Shown: one piece after another, positions 7,927 to 15,389 of the stretch
How the letters are laid out: each line of letters opens with the position of its first letter
Position numbering within the stretch: position 1 is the first letter of the stretch
NCBI RefSeq assembly: GCF_903946935.1
Contig: NZ_CAJAXH010000137.1
Coordinates: forward strand, 1 to 43,907
Direction of reading: 5' to 3'
Origin: an uncultured Thiodictyon sp.
Lineage (GTDB): Bacteria > Pseudomonadota > Gammaproteobacteria > Chromatiales > Chromatiaceae
DNA: 43,907 nt
The notes under the pieces: generated by a model
The model's database searches: none
The model's input: only the letters and a program-made list of their open reading frames with translations
Told to the model about the DNA's origin: nothing
Position numbers and translations under genes: made by a program

Positions 7927-9228
7927 TCAGGCCGCCGCCGCCTCCCCTTTGCGATTCTCAAAATAACGCACACCGACATAGGTGAGCCAACCCAGCAGCC
8001 CCATCGCCACGACTACGCCGCCATAGGCCAGCGGCCAGGGAATCCCCTGCGTCATCATCGAGAACTCGGACATGCCGCCGATCCCGGCCAGGATATTGAG
8101 CGGCATGAAGACCACGCCGAAGACGGTCATCTTACTCAGCCGCTTATTCTGATTGATATTGATCACGCCGATCGTGGCATCCATCAGAAAGTTGATCTTA
8201 TCGAATAGAAAGGCGGTGTGACTGTTCAGCGAGTCGATGTCGCGTAGAATCTGTCTGATCTCATCCAACTGAGGCGGCAACAGGACCTTGCAGCGCATCA
8301 GGAAGGACAGCGCCCGCTGGGTATCCAGAATATTGCCCCGGATGCGCCCATTGAGGTCCTCCTCCTCGGCAATGTCGGCCAGAATGGTCGCCGCCTCATT
8401 GTCGCTCAGATTCTTGCTCAAGACCTGGCGTCCGACCTTGCCGAGTGTGGCATAGATGTCTTCCAGTGAGTCGGCCGAGTATTCCACGTCGGTGGCATAC
8501 AGATCGAGCAACAGGTCTTTGGCATCGGCAACATATCCCGGCTGGGTACTGGCCCGCCGGCGCAGTAGGCGGAACACCGGCAACTCCTCATTGCGCACCG
8601 AGAACAGCATGCCCTGATGCAGAATGAAGATAACCGGCACGCTGCGCGCATCGCCCTCGCGGTCGAGCAGGAAATTGGAGTGCAGATGGATGTCCTGCGC
8701 TTCATCGACCTGGAACCGCGAACTCACCTCCAAGTCAGTCGCCTCCCCCGGGTCCGGCAGCGCCAGCCCATAGTGCTTGCCGAGGCAGGCGCGCTCGGCC
8801 TTGGTGGCATTGAGCAGATCGATCCAGATGGCACCTAAGCCCACCAGGTCCTGACGACGCTGGATACTGACCTGCCGCAGACGCCCCTCCACCAGTTCAT
8901 AGGCATTCATCTGACTATCGGAGAATCCGGGTTCCTGAGCACCCACCAACCGCTCCCCCAAGCGGTCGGAGACCTCCCACAGAATGTCGGCTTGACGCTC
9001 CGGTGCCACCTGGGTCCAGAGCCGTTCGGCATCCTCCGCGGGCAGCGATTCCAAGACCGCGGCGATCTCATCGGCCGGCAATTGGCCCAACAAATTGTGC
9101 AGCTCGCCCAGGTGTTGACGCTGCACGATGGTCTCCACCAGGGCCTGGCGCGGCTGGTTTTGGCTATGGACCAGTTCTTCCACCAGCCGTTGCTTCTTGA
9201 GCAACTCAATCATTCGTTCCCGGGACAT
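7927..9228 (-). CDS. CorA-family divalent-cation transporter with MgtE-N-like domain
   Basis: An inner-membrane channel-type transporter, probably for Mg2+ or another divalent metal. Residues about 40-95 (LLGQLPADEIAAVLESLPAE and onward) resemble the cytoplasmic N domain of MgtE. The rest follows CorA: a mixed alpha/beta cytosolic domain, a long stalk helix (about 300-350) and two C-terminal membrane segments (about 365-385 and 400-420). The signature after the first segment reads AGIGGMSEFSMM, so the GMN of classical CorA is GMS here. The C-terminus VRYFENRKGE is basic, as usual. At 433 residues it is longer than E. coli CorA because of the N-terminal addition. The start is ATG 9228. It stands alone, convergent with the phosphoesterase. 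Confidence 0.8.
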   Translation of the reverse strand: MSRERMIELLKKQRLVEELVHSQNQPRQALVETIVQRQHLGELHNLLGQLPADEIAAVLESLPAEDAERLWTQVAPERQADILWEVSDRLGERLVGAQEPGFSDSQMNAYELVEGRLRQVSIQRRQDLVGLGAIWIDLLNATKAERACLGKHYGLALPDPGEATDLEVSSRFQVDEAQDIHLHSNFLLDREGDARSVPVIFILHQGMLFSVRNEELPVFRLLRRRASTQPGYVADAKDLLLDLYATDVEYSADSLEDIYATLGKVGRQVLSKNLSDNEAATILADIAEEEDLNGRIRGNILDTQRALSFLMRCKVLLPPQLDEIRQILRDIDSLNSHTAFLFDKINFLMDATIGVININQNKRLSKMTVFGVVFMPLNILAGIGGMSEFSMMTQGIPWPLAYGGVVVAMGLLGWLTYVGVRYFENRKGEAAAA

Positions 9229-9245
9229 CGCACTGAATCCTGCTA

Positions 9246-9359
9246 TACCGTGAAAGTCGCGCCAGGAGCGCGCTCAAATTCTCCCTCCCCTACTGGGGGA
9301 GGGCGGGGTGGGGAACGGACAAGGCGCCCGCCACGTTTATCTTTCGGGGTGGTGCGGGC
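9246..9359. repeat. Dispersed 115-bp repeat, copy 2
   Basis: A 114-bp match to 5892-6006 in the same orientation, containing the CTCCCTCCCC...GGGGGAGGG hairpin. It lies between the divergent corA-like and plcP genes and codes for nothing recognisable. Confidence 0.8.
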
Positions 9360-9405
9360 GCCATGGTAACGAGCGGCGCCAACCGACATCGTGAAACAAT
9401 GATGA

Positions 9406-9423
9406 ATGTCACGAGATGTTCAC
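9406..9423 (+). promoter_or_regulatory. Weak Pho-box-like sequence upstream of plcP
   Basis: ATGTCAC-GAGA-TGTTCAC has the 7-4-7 layout of PhoB sites (consensus CTGTCAT repeated). The first half agrees at 6 of 7 positions, the second at about 4. It is 70 bp before the plcP ATG. No good -10 follows at the usual distance, so the call is tentative. Confidence 0.25.
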
Positions 9424-9493
9424 CCGCTCGGCACGGCTCGGCAACAGAGTTTTCGGACCATAGTCCAAACTCACAGTCGAGGGCGGCACGGCG

Positions 9494-10306
9494 ATGTCAG
9501 ACGTCACGCGCATCCAACCCCTGCGTTACCGCAGTATCTTTATCTCCGATATCCACCTGGGATTTCGCGGCTGCCAGGCCGCCTATCTGTTGGATTTTCT
9601 GCAAGCCACCCAGTGCAAACACCTCTATCTGGTCGGCGACATCGTCGACCTCTGGGCGATGCGCCGCGGGGTCTACTGGCCGGAGACTCACAATGCGGTG
9701 GTGCGCGAGGTGTTGGAGAAGGCCCGCAGCGGCACCCAGGTGATCTATTGTCCGGGCAACCACGACGAGCTGCTGCGCACCCACCTGGGTGCCGACTTCG
9801 GTAACGTGCTGATCCGCGACGAGGTGATCCACGAGACCGCCAACGGCAAGCGCTTCCTGGTGCTGCACGGAGACCTCTTCGACAGCGTGGTCCAGGCCGG
9901 CCCCTGGCTGGCCCGGCTCGGCTCGCGCGCCTACGACCACCTGCTGGCCCTGAACGGACTCTTGAGCCGGGTGCGGCGCCTGCTGGGACTGCGCTATTGG
10001 TCGCTGGCCGGCTATCTCAAACACAAGGTCAAGAACGCGGTGGCCTACATCGGCGACTTCGAGCGCGCGGTCGCCACCGAGGCGCGCCGTCGCGGCGTGG
10101 ACGGCATGATCTGCGGCCACATCCATCACGCCGAGGTGCGCGAACTGCACGGCGCACTCTACTGCAACTGCGGGGACTGGGTCGAGAATTGTACCGCCTT
10201 GGTCGAACACCACGACGGCCGCCTGGAGTTGCTGCGCTGGACCGATGCCGTCCCGGCCGCGATCAGCCGCCCACGCCCCCGGCTCGCCCTGGCGCGGGTC
10301 AATTGA
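9494..10306 (+). CDS. plcP: PlcP-type metallophosphoesterase (phospholipase C; LpxH-like family)
   Basis: The calcineurin-like fold of COG2908 is clear: D19-x-H21 (SDIHLG), GDIVD with D49 and D52, GNHD at 88-91, LHGDLFD near 125, and GHIHH with H209 and H211. Homologues are often labelled UDP-2,3-diacylglucosamine hydrolase (LpxH), but the longer 270-residue form with RSIFISDIHLGFRGCQA and YIGDFE resembles PlcP. In Sinorhizobium PlcP removes phospholipid headgroups during phosphate starvation to yield diacylglycerol. The neighbours btaA and btaB use exactly that product, which favours PlcP over LpxH. ATG 9494 is chosen for its position; GAGGG lies 11 nt upstream. A lipid A role is not excluded. 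Confidence 0.8.
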   Translation: MSDVTRIQPLRYRSIFISDIHLGFRGCQAAYLLDFLQATQCKHLYLVGDIVDLWAMRRGVYWPETHNAVVREVLEKARSGTQVIYCPGNHDELLRTHLGADFGNVLIRDEVIHETANGKRFLVLHGDLFDSVVQAGPWLARLGSRAYDHLLALNGLLSRVRRLLGLRYWSLAGYLKHKVKNAVAYIGDFERAVATEARRRGVDGMICGHIHHAEVRELHGALYCNCGDWVENCTALVEHHDGRLELLRWTDAVPAAISRPRPRLALARVN

Positions 10307-10380
10307 AGCGCGCGGCGGCAGACCCGCGATTGCGTATTAGGGCACTGAGTCGCGCTGATTCGCGTTGCTTATGGGCTCAT

Positions 10381-10398
10381 GGCCGTATTCGGCTTTTT
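10381..10398 (+). terminator. Weak terminator-like hairpin after plcP
   Basis: GCCG-TATT-CGGC is followed at once by five T. The stem has only four G-C pairs, so termination would be partial at best. If it works, btaA would depend on its own promoter downstream. Confidence 0.3.
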
Positions 10399-10495
10399 GT
10401 TGCTCCTAGGTCGTACGAGCGCCCCCTGGCCGCGACGGGCCGCACCGAAAGCCGGTCAATACCTCAGCGCCGCCCGCAATGACACGCTAGCCGCG

Positions 10496-10529
10496 CAGTC
10501 ACCAAAGAGTCACAGTCGATCGCTAGACT
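10496..10529 (+). promoter_or_regulatory. Candidate PhoB-dependent promoter of btaAB
   Basis: CAGTCAC-CAAA-GAGTCAC (10496-10513) has the two 7-bp direct repeats with 4-bp spacer of a Pho box, each sharing the GTCA core. Exactly 10 bp later comes TAGACT (10524-10529), a -10 with 4 of 6 matches. The same 18+10 geometry is found at E. coli phoA. It lies 47 bp before the btaA GTG. Found by eye; no scoring was done. Confidence 0.5.
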
Positions 10530-10576
10530 CATCGCTCTAGCGCATCCACCGAACTCAGCCCATCCAGAGCCCTGAC

Positions 10577-11776
10577 GTGAAAGCTGCCCTCACCCTTCGC
10601 GACCACATCGACCACGCACTCTTCAACGCCATCTACTCCAGATCGCTCGTCTACAACACCTGTTGGGAGGACCCGGCGGTCGATCGTATCGCGCTCGCTT
10701 TGCGCCCGGACGATGCCCTGCTCGTCATCACCAGCGCCGGGTGCAACGTGCTCGATTATGCCCTGGCCGGACCCCGGCGCATCCACGCGGTGGACGCCAA
10801 TCCACGCCAGACCGCACTCCTGGAGCTCAAGCTGGCCGGCATCCGCAACCTGTCTTTCGAGGACTTTTTTGCACTCTTCGGCTGCGGCATCCATCAGCGC
10901 TTCAGGGCACTCTATCACGAGTCGCTGCGCGCGCAGCTGTCACCCTTCGCCCAGCGCTTCTGGGACGAACGGCTGCATTGGTTCAGCCCACAGACCGGCG
11001 GATTCTATTTCCAGGGGCTCGCCGGCACCGTCGCACGCGCCTTCCGCGCCTATCTGCGCGTCCGCCCGCAACTGGCGGCGGGTATCGAGGAGCTGATCCA
11101 GGCCGACTGTCTCAAGGACCAGCGGGCCATCTATGACAGCCAGGTCCACCCATTGATGTGGGGGACGGGGATGAACTGGACCCTGTCGCGCCAACTCACC
11201 ATGAGTCTGCTGGGTGTGCCCTATGCCCAGCGTCGCCAGGTCCAGGCGCAGCACCACCGCGGCGTGGCTGGCTTCATCCGCGAGGCGGTCGAATATGTCT
11301 TTCGCGAGCTGCCGGTCTGGACCAATTATTTCTGGATGGTCTATATCACCGGACGCTATACCCCAGGTTGCTGCCCAGAATACCTCAAGCGGGACAACTT
11401 CGCGGCCCTCAAGGCGGGGCTCGCCGACCGCGTAGTGCCCCATACCTGCACCGTCACCGCCTTCCTGCAGCAGACGCAAGAGCGCCTGTCAAAATTCGTC
11501 CTGCTCGACCACATGGACTGGATGAGCTCCTATTACCCCGAAGCCCTGGCCGAGGAATGGACCGCCATCCTGGAGCGCGCCACGCCGCAGGCGCGGGTCA
11601 TCTTCCGCAGCGCCCATGCCGCCCCCACCTATCTCGACCGGATCGAGGTCGGGACGCAACCGCAACGGCTGCGCGACCGCTTGGTCTTCCACGACTCCAT
11701 GGCCCGCGACCTGCAACGGCGCGACCGCGTCCACACCTATGCCGGCTTTCATGTCGCCGACCTGGTCGGGGCCTGA
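10577..11776 (+). CDS. btaA: BtaA, S-adenosylmethionine:diacylglycerol 3-amino-3-carboxypropyltransferase
   Basis: BtaA moves the 3-amino-3-carboxypropyl group of SAM onto the free hydroxyl of diacylglycerol, giving diacylglyceryl-homoserine, the first step of betaine lipid (DGTS) synthesis at the membrane. The 399-residue protein shows the family's N-terminal NTCWEDPAVDR and the SAM-site region ITSAGCNVLDYAL...IHAVDANPRQ at about 50-77, then LDHMDWM near 315. Length matches known bacterial BtaA (about 400). The start is GTG 10577; no strong ribosome site is visible. btaB follows after 2 bp, so they are co-transcribed. Confidence 0.93.
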   Translation: MKAALTLRDHIDHALFNAIYSRSLVYNTCWEDPAVDRIALALRPDDALLVITSAGCNVLDYALAGPRRIHAVDANPRQTALLELKLAGIRNLSFEDFFALFGCGIHQRFRALYHESLRAQLSPFAQRFWDERLHWFSPQTGGFYFQGLAGTVARAFRAYLRVRPQLAAGIEELIQADCLKDQRAIYDSQVHPLMWGTGMNWTLSRQLTMSLLGVPYAQRRQVQAQHHRGVAGFIREAVEYVFRELPVWTNYFWMVYITGRYTPGCCPEYLKRDNFAALKAGLADRVVPHTCTVTAFLQQTQERLSKFVLLDHMDWMSSYYPEALAEEWTAILERATPQARVIFRSAHAAPTYLDRIEVGTQPQRLRDRLVFHDSMARDLQRRDRVHTYAGFHVADLVGA

Positions 11777-11778
11777 CC

Positions 11779-12504
11779 ATGGCCCGCCCCGACGCCCAAG
11801 TCCTGCTCAGTCTGGTCCGCGGCCAACCGCGCCACGGCACCCTGGCCGAGCGACTCGATGCCTTTTACGCGCCCCAGGCAACGCACTATGACGGCTTTCG
11901 CGAACGCCTGCTGCACGGGCGCGCCGACCTGATGTGGCAGTTGGCCCCGCCCGCGGGGGCCACGGTAATCGAGCTGGGCGCCGGCACCGGGCGCAACCTG
12001 GGCTTCCTGGGCGACCGCCTGTGTACGCTGGGTTCGGTCGAGCTCGTCGACCTGTGCCCGGCGCTGCTGAATCAGGCACGCCGCCGCACGCGCCGCCTGC
12101 CCAATTGCCGGGTGGTGGAGGCCGACGCGGTCAGCTACCGCCCCGCCGAGCCGGTCGACCTGGTCTATTTCTCCTACTCGCTCACCATGATGCCGGACTG
12201 GGAGGGGGCGCTGCGCAACGCGCTCACCATGCTCAAGCCCGGCGGCACCCTGGGTGTGGTCGACTTCTATGTCTCGGACCCCGCCCCCGCCGCCGGACTC
12301 GCCCGCCACGGCCCGCTCACCCGCTGGTTCTGGCCGCGCTGGTTTGCCCACGACGGCGTGCGCCCCTCCCCTGCCCACCTGCGCACCCTGCGCCGCCTGC
12401 TGCCCGACCATTGCGTATTCGAGCACCGCGCCCCCGTCCCCTATCTGCCCGGCCTGCGGGTGCCCTATTACGTCTTTGTCGGGCGGGTGCCGGTGGCGGC
12501 CTGA
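11779..12504 (+). CDS. btaB: BtaB, diacylglyceryl-homoserine N-methyltransferase
   Basis: BtaB methylates the amino group of diacylglyceryl-homoserine three times with SAM, giving DGTS. The class I methyltransferase fold is shown by VIELGAGTGRNLGFL (about 63-77, SAM motif I), the acidic VELVDLCP at motif II, and SYSLTMMPDWEGAL with LKPGGTLGVVDFY at motifs III-IV. The start is ATG 11779, two bases after the btaA stop; the same frame is open further upstream only inside btaA. Its 241 residues are slightly more than Rhodobacter BtaB. Confidence 0.92.
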   Translation: MARPDAQVLLSLVRGQPRHGTLAERLDAFYAPQATHYDGFRERLLHGRADLMWQLAPPAGATVIELGAGTGRNLGFLGDRLCTLGSVELVDLCPALLNQARRRTRRLPNCRVVEADAVSYRPAEPVDLVYFSYSLTMMPDWEGALRNALTMLKPGGTLGVVDFYVSDPAPAAGLARHGPLTRWFWPRWFAHDGVRPSPAHLRTLRRLLPDHCVFEHRAPVPYLPGLRVPYYVFVGRVPVAA

Positions 12505-12523
12505 GCAACGCGCGGCTCATTGC

Positions 12524-12576
12524 GTCGCGGCCTGGGGGCCGCTCCTACCCCGTAGGAACGGCCGCCAGGCCGCGAC
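12524..12576. repeat. 53-bp palindrome downstream of btaB
   Basis: GTCGCGGCCT at the left end pairs with AGGCCGCGAC at the right, with TCCTAC/GTAGGA pairing near the centre. This kind of GTAGGA...CGCGAC hairpin is a common dispersed repeat in gammaproteobacteria. No T-run follows, so a terminator role is uncertain. Confidence 0.75.
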
Positions 12577-12610
12577 CGGTCGCTATCACCGCCGCCGGCT
12601 GGACTGATGG

Positions 12611-12799
12611 TCAATCATCATCGCGGTGAGTCATCAGGCCAATCAATTCGCCCGCCCCGTCCACCTCGGCCTGGAACTCAATCGGCCGACAGCAGACCGG
12701 GCAATCCTCGATGTAGCGCTGACTACCCCCGGAACAATCCACCAGGCTAGCGAACGCCTCGCCGCAATACGGACACTCCACGCGCCGTTCTTCAAGCAT
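12611..12799 (-). CDS. Small CPXCG-motif zinc-ribbon protein
   Basis: A 62-residue protein with two cysteine pairs, ECPYCGEAF and EDCPVCCRP, the pattern of the CPXCG cysteine-rich family, which probably binds zinc; its role is unknown. ATG 12799 is chosen because GGGAGG stands 5 nt before it. The frame is open further upstream, but without homology. It is convergent with btaB. Confidence 0.85.
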   Translation of the reverse strand: MLEERRVECPYCGEAFASLVDCSGGSQRYIEDCPVCCRPIEFQAEVDGAGELIGLMTHRDDD

Positions 12800-12866
12800 A
12801 GTCACCTCCCATAGCACCAAAGTAGTGTCTGGTGTCGCCCGCGCGTCACCGCTCAAGAGACTGAGC

Positions 12867-12920
12867 GCCGATTGTATTTCTTGGCGAGCTTGACGCCTTG
12901 GCCTGAGCAATTCCCGGGCC
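12867..12920. repeat. CGCCAAG element, right-half remnant (copy B)
   Basis: CGATTGTATTTCTTGGCGAG and the following CTTGACGCCTTGGCCTGAGC, then AATTCCCGGG, match the right half and flank of copy A with a few substitutions. The left half is absent, so this is a decayed copy. Confidence 0.75.
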
Positions 12921-13518
12921 CAGGGTGAAAGAGCACGCTGACGATTTGCTGACAGGTGCGTTCAGATAACCTCTAACCGGCCTCCGTTATGCTGTGTCCC
13001 AAGGTCGCACCAAGCGCCGCCCACTGACAAAGAAACAGCCCTGAGGATCAGCCGATGTATACCTACCCCATTCACTGCCCCAGCTCACGTACTGCCACGA
13101 AGACCCGTCCCGCGCCGATCGCGCTTGCAGTGGGTACCAGGTGCGTCAAGGGGATACGCCCCGCGGCCGCCGCCCGCGCCGATCTCGACGCGATGGCGAT
13201 CACCGAGATGCTGGTCAGCGCCTTCCACGACAACGGGTCGCAGCTCTATCGTGACATTTGAGCGATGGCGAGGACTGAGCGAGTGCGGGACCTTTGCTAG
13301 ACCTGCAAGTGCGCGGCGGCTGAGAGGTTGCCGTCCCAGATCCAAATTCCGGCGTCCCGGCCGGAATGGCGATCAAGACCCTAGGGGGGACTTGATCAAA
13401 ATTCCGGCCACCGCGCGAAGGGCAAGGTTGTTGCTCCGCGTAGCGGACCCTACGGCTTGCGCGACCTCAATCAACGCCCGGGTCCGCTGTGCGGGCCGAA
13501 CGAATGACCTCGACCGAC
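12921..13518. other. Largely empty intergenic stretch
   Basis: Apart from the doubtful 68-codon frame, nothing codes here. There is a possible Pho-box-like sequence on the minus strand at 12936-12953 (CTGTCAG-CAAA-TCGTCAG), with no matching -10, and a short palindromic patch near 13349-13370 around CCGGCCGG. I see no terminator with a T-run for either neighbour. Confidence 0.4.
13055..13261 (+). CDS. Doubtful small hypothetical protein
   Basis: A 68-codon frame with ATG preceded by a GAGGA at about 12 nt. The peptide is rich in Ala and Arg, has no recognisable domain, and may be chance coding in GC-rich DNA. It is the only plus-strand candidate in the otherwise empty 12.8-13.5 kb stretch. 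Confidence 0.2.
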   Translation: MYTYPIHCPSSRTATKTRPAPIALAVGTRCVKGIRPAAAARADLDAMAITEMLVSAFHDNGSQLYRDI

Positions 13519-14646
13519 TCATCGAAACTGCCGCAAATACCACCACTCGAAGGCGCGCTTGAGCCAATGGAAGAGGCGCATGGAGGGCAACACGATATTG
13601 AACCGCTCGGTGCGCCCCACCAGCATGCCGCTGTCATTCGTGTCGACGATACAGAGTAGCTCGACCCGGAAGGTCGCGGTGGGCTCCTGGCCTTGCAACT
13701 CGGCAGCCAGGTTGCGGGCGGCGGCGCGCGCCTGCAGATCCGCCATGTGACCCTGCTTTGGCATCCAATCGGGCCCCGGGAAGCTGCCCGCATCGCCGGC
13801 CACATAGACCCGCGGGAAACCCGGCACCCGGCATTGGGCATCGGCCTGGAGCAGACCGCCGGGGGAGCGCGGCAGGTCGGTCGCGTCGAACCAGGCGTTG
13901 CCGGTCATGCCGGGCATGAAGAGGATCAGGTCCGCGTCGAAGGCGCCGCCCTCGGTCGTCACCTGCCGCTCGCTGAAGCCCTTGAGCTTGTGGCCCAGAT
14001 GGGTCGCGATGTCGCGCCTGGCCATCTCCTTGAGCAGGCCGTCGACGGCCTTGGGTCCCAGGCGATTGCCGGGGCGCTCGGCCGGGGTGAAGAAGACGAG
14101 CTTGAAGCGCTCGCGCCGCCCCTCTTTGCGCAGTTGGGTATCCATGCCAAACAGGAACTCGAACATGGGCCCGCCGCGCATGGAGCTCTGCTCATTGGGG
14201 TTGCCGGCGAAGCCCATGGCGATGGTGCCGCCGTCCATCGCCCGCACCCGGTCGCGGATGGCCAACGCGGCGGCGATGCCCTCGCAGGGGGTGATGGCGT
14301 GCTTAATCCCGGGGAGTTTTTTGATGAAGCGCCCGCCGCTGGCGATGATCAGGCCGTCGTTGTTGATGGGGCCGACGCTGGTCTCCAGGGTCCGGCCGCC
14401 GTTGGCAAGGCCGGTGGCCTCCGCCGCGACATGATTGACCCGCTGGCGCTTGAAGAAACGCGCCAGATCGATGCGCAGGTCCTCACCGGTGCGCAGTCCA
14501 CTCGGGACCCAGATGAGACCGGGGTAATAGACATATTCAGGCCGGGGGCTGACGACCGTGAGGTCGGCGCTCACGCCAGAGGCGCGCAGTTGTTTGACTG
14601 CGGTTAGGGCACCGAAGCCCGTACCGACGATGGTGATGCGATGCAT
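13519..14646 (-). CDS. SQR-family FAD-dependent oxidoreductase
   Basis: A flavoprotein of the sulfide:quinone oxidoreductase/flavocytochrome c family. VGTGFGALTA at residues 7-16 is the FAD-binding Rossmann loop, and VAGDAGSFPGPDWMPKQGHMADLQA at about 282-306 is the second FAD motif. C121 and C332 fall where SQR has two of its redox cysteines, but the third, usually near 150-160, is missing (AGNPNEQSSM). C272 is unlikely to replace it. The C-terminus FHWLKRAFEWWYLR is amphipathic, as in membrane-bound SQRs. At 375 residues the length is normal. Sulfide oxidation would suit the host, but without the middle cysteine another acceptor or donor is possible. It is monocistronic, 104 bp after the tesA stop on the same strand. 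Confidence 0.75.
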   Translation of the reverse strand: MHRITIVGTGFGALTAVKQLRASGVSADLTVVSPRPEYVYYPGLIWVPSGLRTGEDLRIDLARFFKRQRVNHVAAEATGLANGGRTLETSVGPINNDGLIIASGGRFIKKLPGIKHAITPCEGIAAALAIRDRVRAMDGGTIAMGFAGNPNEQSSMRGGPMFEFLFGMDTQLRKEGRRERFKLVFFTPAERPGNRLGPKAVDGLLKEMARRDIATHLGHKLKGFSERQVTTEGGAFDADLILFMPGMTGNAWFDATDLPRSPGGLLQADAQCRVPGFPRVYVAGDAGSFPGPDWMPKQGHMADLQARAAARNLAAELQGQEPTATFRVELLCIVDTNDSGMLVGRTERFNIVLPSMRLFHWLKRAFEWWYLRQFR

Positions 14647-14750
14647 GGGGGCCTCCGGGCCTTACAGGGCGGCCGCAGGGCCGACGCGGGGGATTGTAGC
14701 GCCATGCACAGTGCCCGGTCCTTGATGAATCGCGCAGCCGGCCGGGCGCC

Positions 14751-15389
14751 TCAGTCGGCCGGCGGCTTGGCGGTCGCGAGCAGCGGTTCGAGCGTCGTCC
14801 AGACGTTGTCGAGGATACGCGGCTGGGCGGCAGCGCCCGGGTGGAGCCCGTCGGCCTGCATCAGCGCGAAGTCCTCGTCCACCCCGGCGAGCAGCAAGGG
14901 CACCAGCGGCACCCCGGCCCCGCCCGCCACGCCCTGGAACACGACTTGAAAGACCTTGTTGTAAGCCGCACCATAATTGGGCGGCAACTGGATGCCGATG
15001 AGCAAGACCTGGCTGCCGGCCGCCTGCCCCAGCCGGACCAGCTCGGTGAGGTTCTGGCGGATCAGCGGCGGCGGCAGGCCGCGCAGTCCGTCATTGGCGC
15101 CGAGCTCAATCAGCAGGATGGCCGGGCGGTGGCGCTCCAGGAGCTCGGGCAGGCGGGCCAGGCCCCCGGCGGTGGTGTCCCCGGAGATGCCGGCGTTCAC
15201 CACCCGAAAGTCCAGACCGCGCTCCGTGAGACGCCGCTGGAGCAGCGCCACCCAGCCGTCCTGCAAGGCGATCCCATAGGCAGCGCTCAGGCTGTCCCCC
15301 AGAACCAGAATCGCCGGCGCCGCGGCGCGGGCGGGCAGCGGCAACGCCGCGCTCAAGGTCAAACAGGCAATCCACATCAGGCGCATCAT
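14751..15389 (-). CDS. tesA: Periplasmic lysophospholipase/thioesterase/arylesterase, TesA-like
   Basis: An SGNH hydrolase that cleaves acyl esters and thioesters in the periplasm. The four blocks are present: GDSL with Ser33, GISGDTT with the Gly, GAND with the Asn, and DGLHPG with the Asp and His of the triad near the C-terminus. Residues 1-24 are a signal peptide (LMWIACLTLSAALPLPARAAA). ATG 15389 and ATG 15386 are both possible. Its start codon overlaps the start of the divergent ABC gene. The arrangement tesA-ybbA-ybbP is as in E. coli, which supports the assignment. Confidence 0.88.
   Translation of the reverse strand: MMRLMWIACLTLSAALPLPARAAAPAILVLGDSLSAAYGIALQDGWVALLQRRLTERGLDFRVVNAGISGDTTAGGLARLPELLERHRPAILLIELGANDGLRGLPPPLIRQNLTELVRLGQAAGSQVLLIGIQLPPNYGAAYNKVFQVVFQGVAGGAGVPLVPLLLAGVDEDFALMQADGLHPGAAAQPRILDNVWTTLEPLLATAKPPAD

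Noticed and set aside
9439-9475. Direct-repeat-like CATAGTC/ACAGTCG before plcP
   Set aside because: Spacing and core do not match a Pho box.
11158-11778. N-terminal extension of the btaB frame
   Set aside because: Lies inside btaA, is Arg/Pro-rich, and BtaB homology starts at ATG 11779.
12936-12953. Pho-box-like CTGTCAG-CAAA-TCGTCAG on the minus strand
   Set aside because: The repeats fit, but no -10 follows and the nearest gene (CPXCG protein) is 137 bp away behind a decayed repeat; kept only as a note.
13693-14607. 304-codon plus-strand frame opposite the SQR-like gene
   Set aside because: No domain; composition is that of an antisense shadow.
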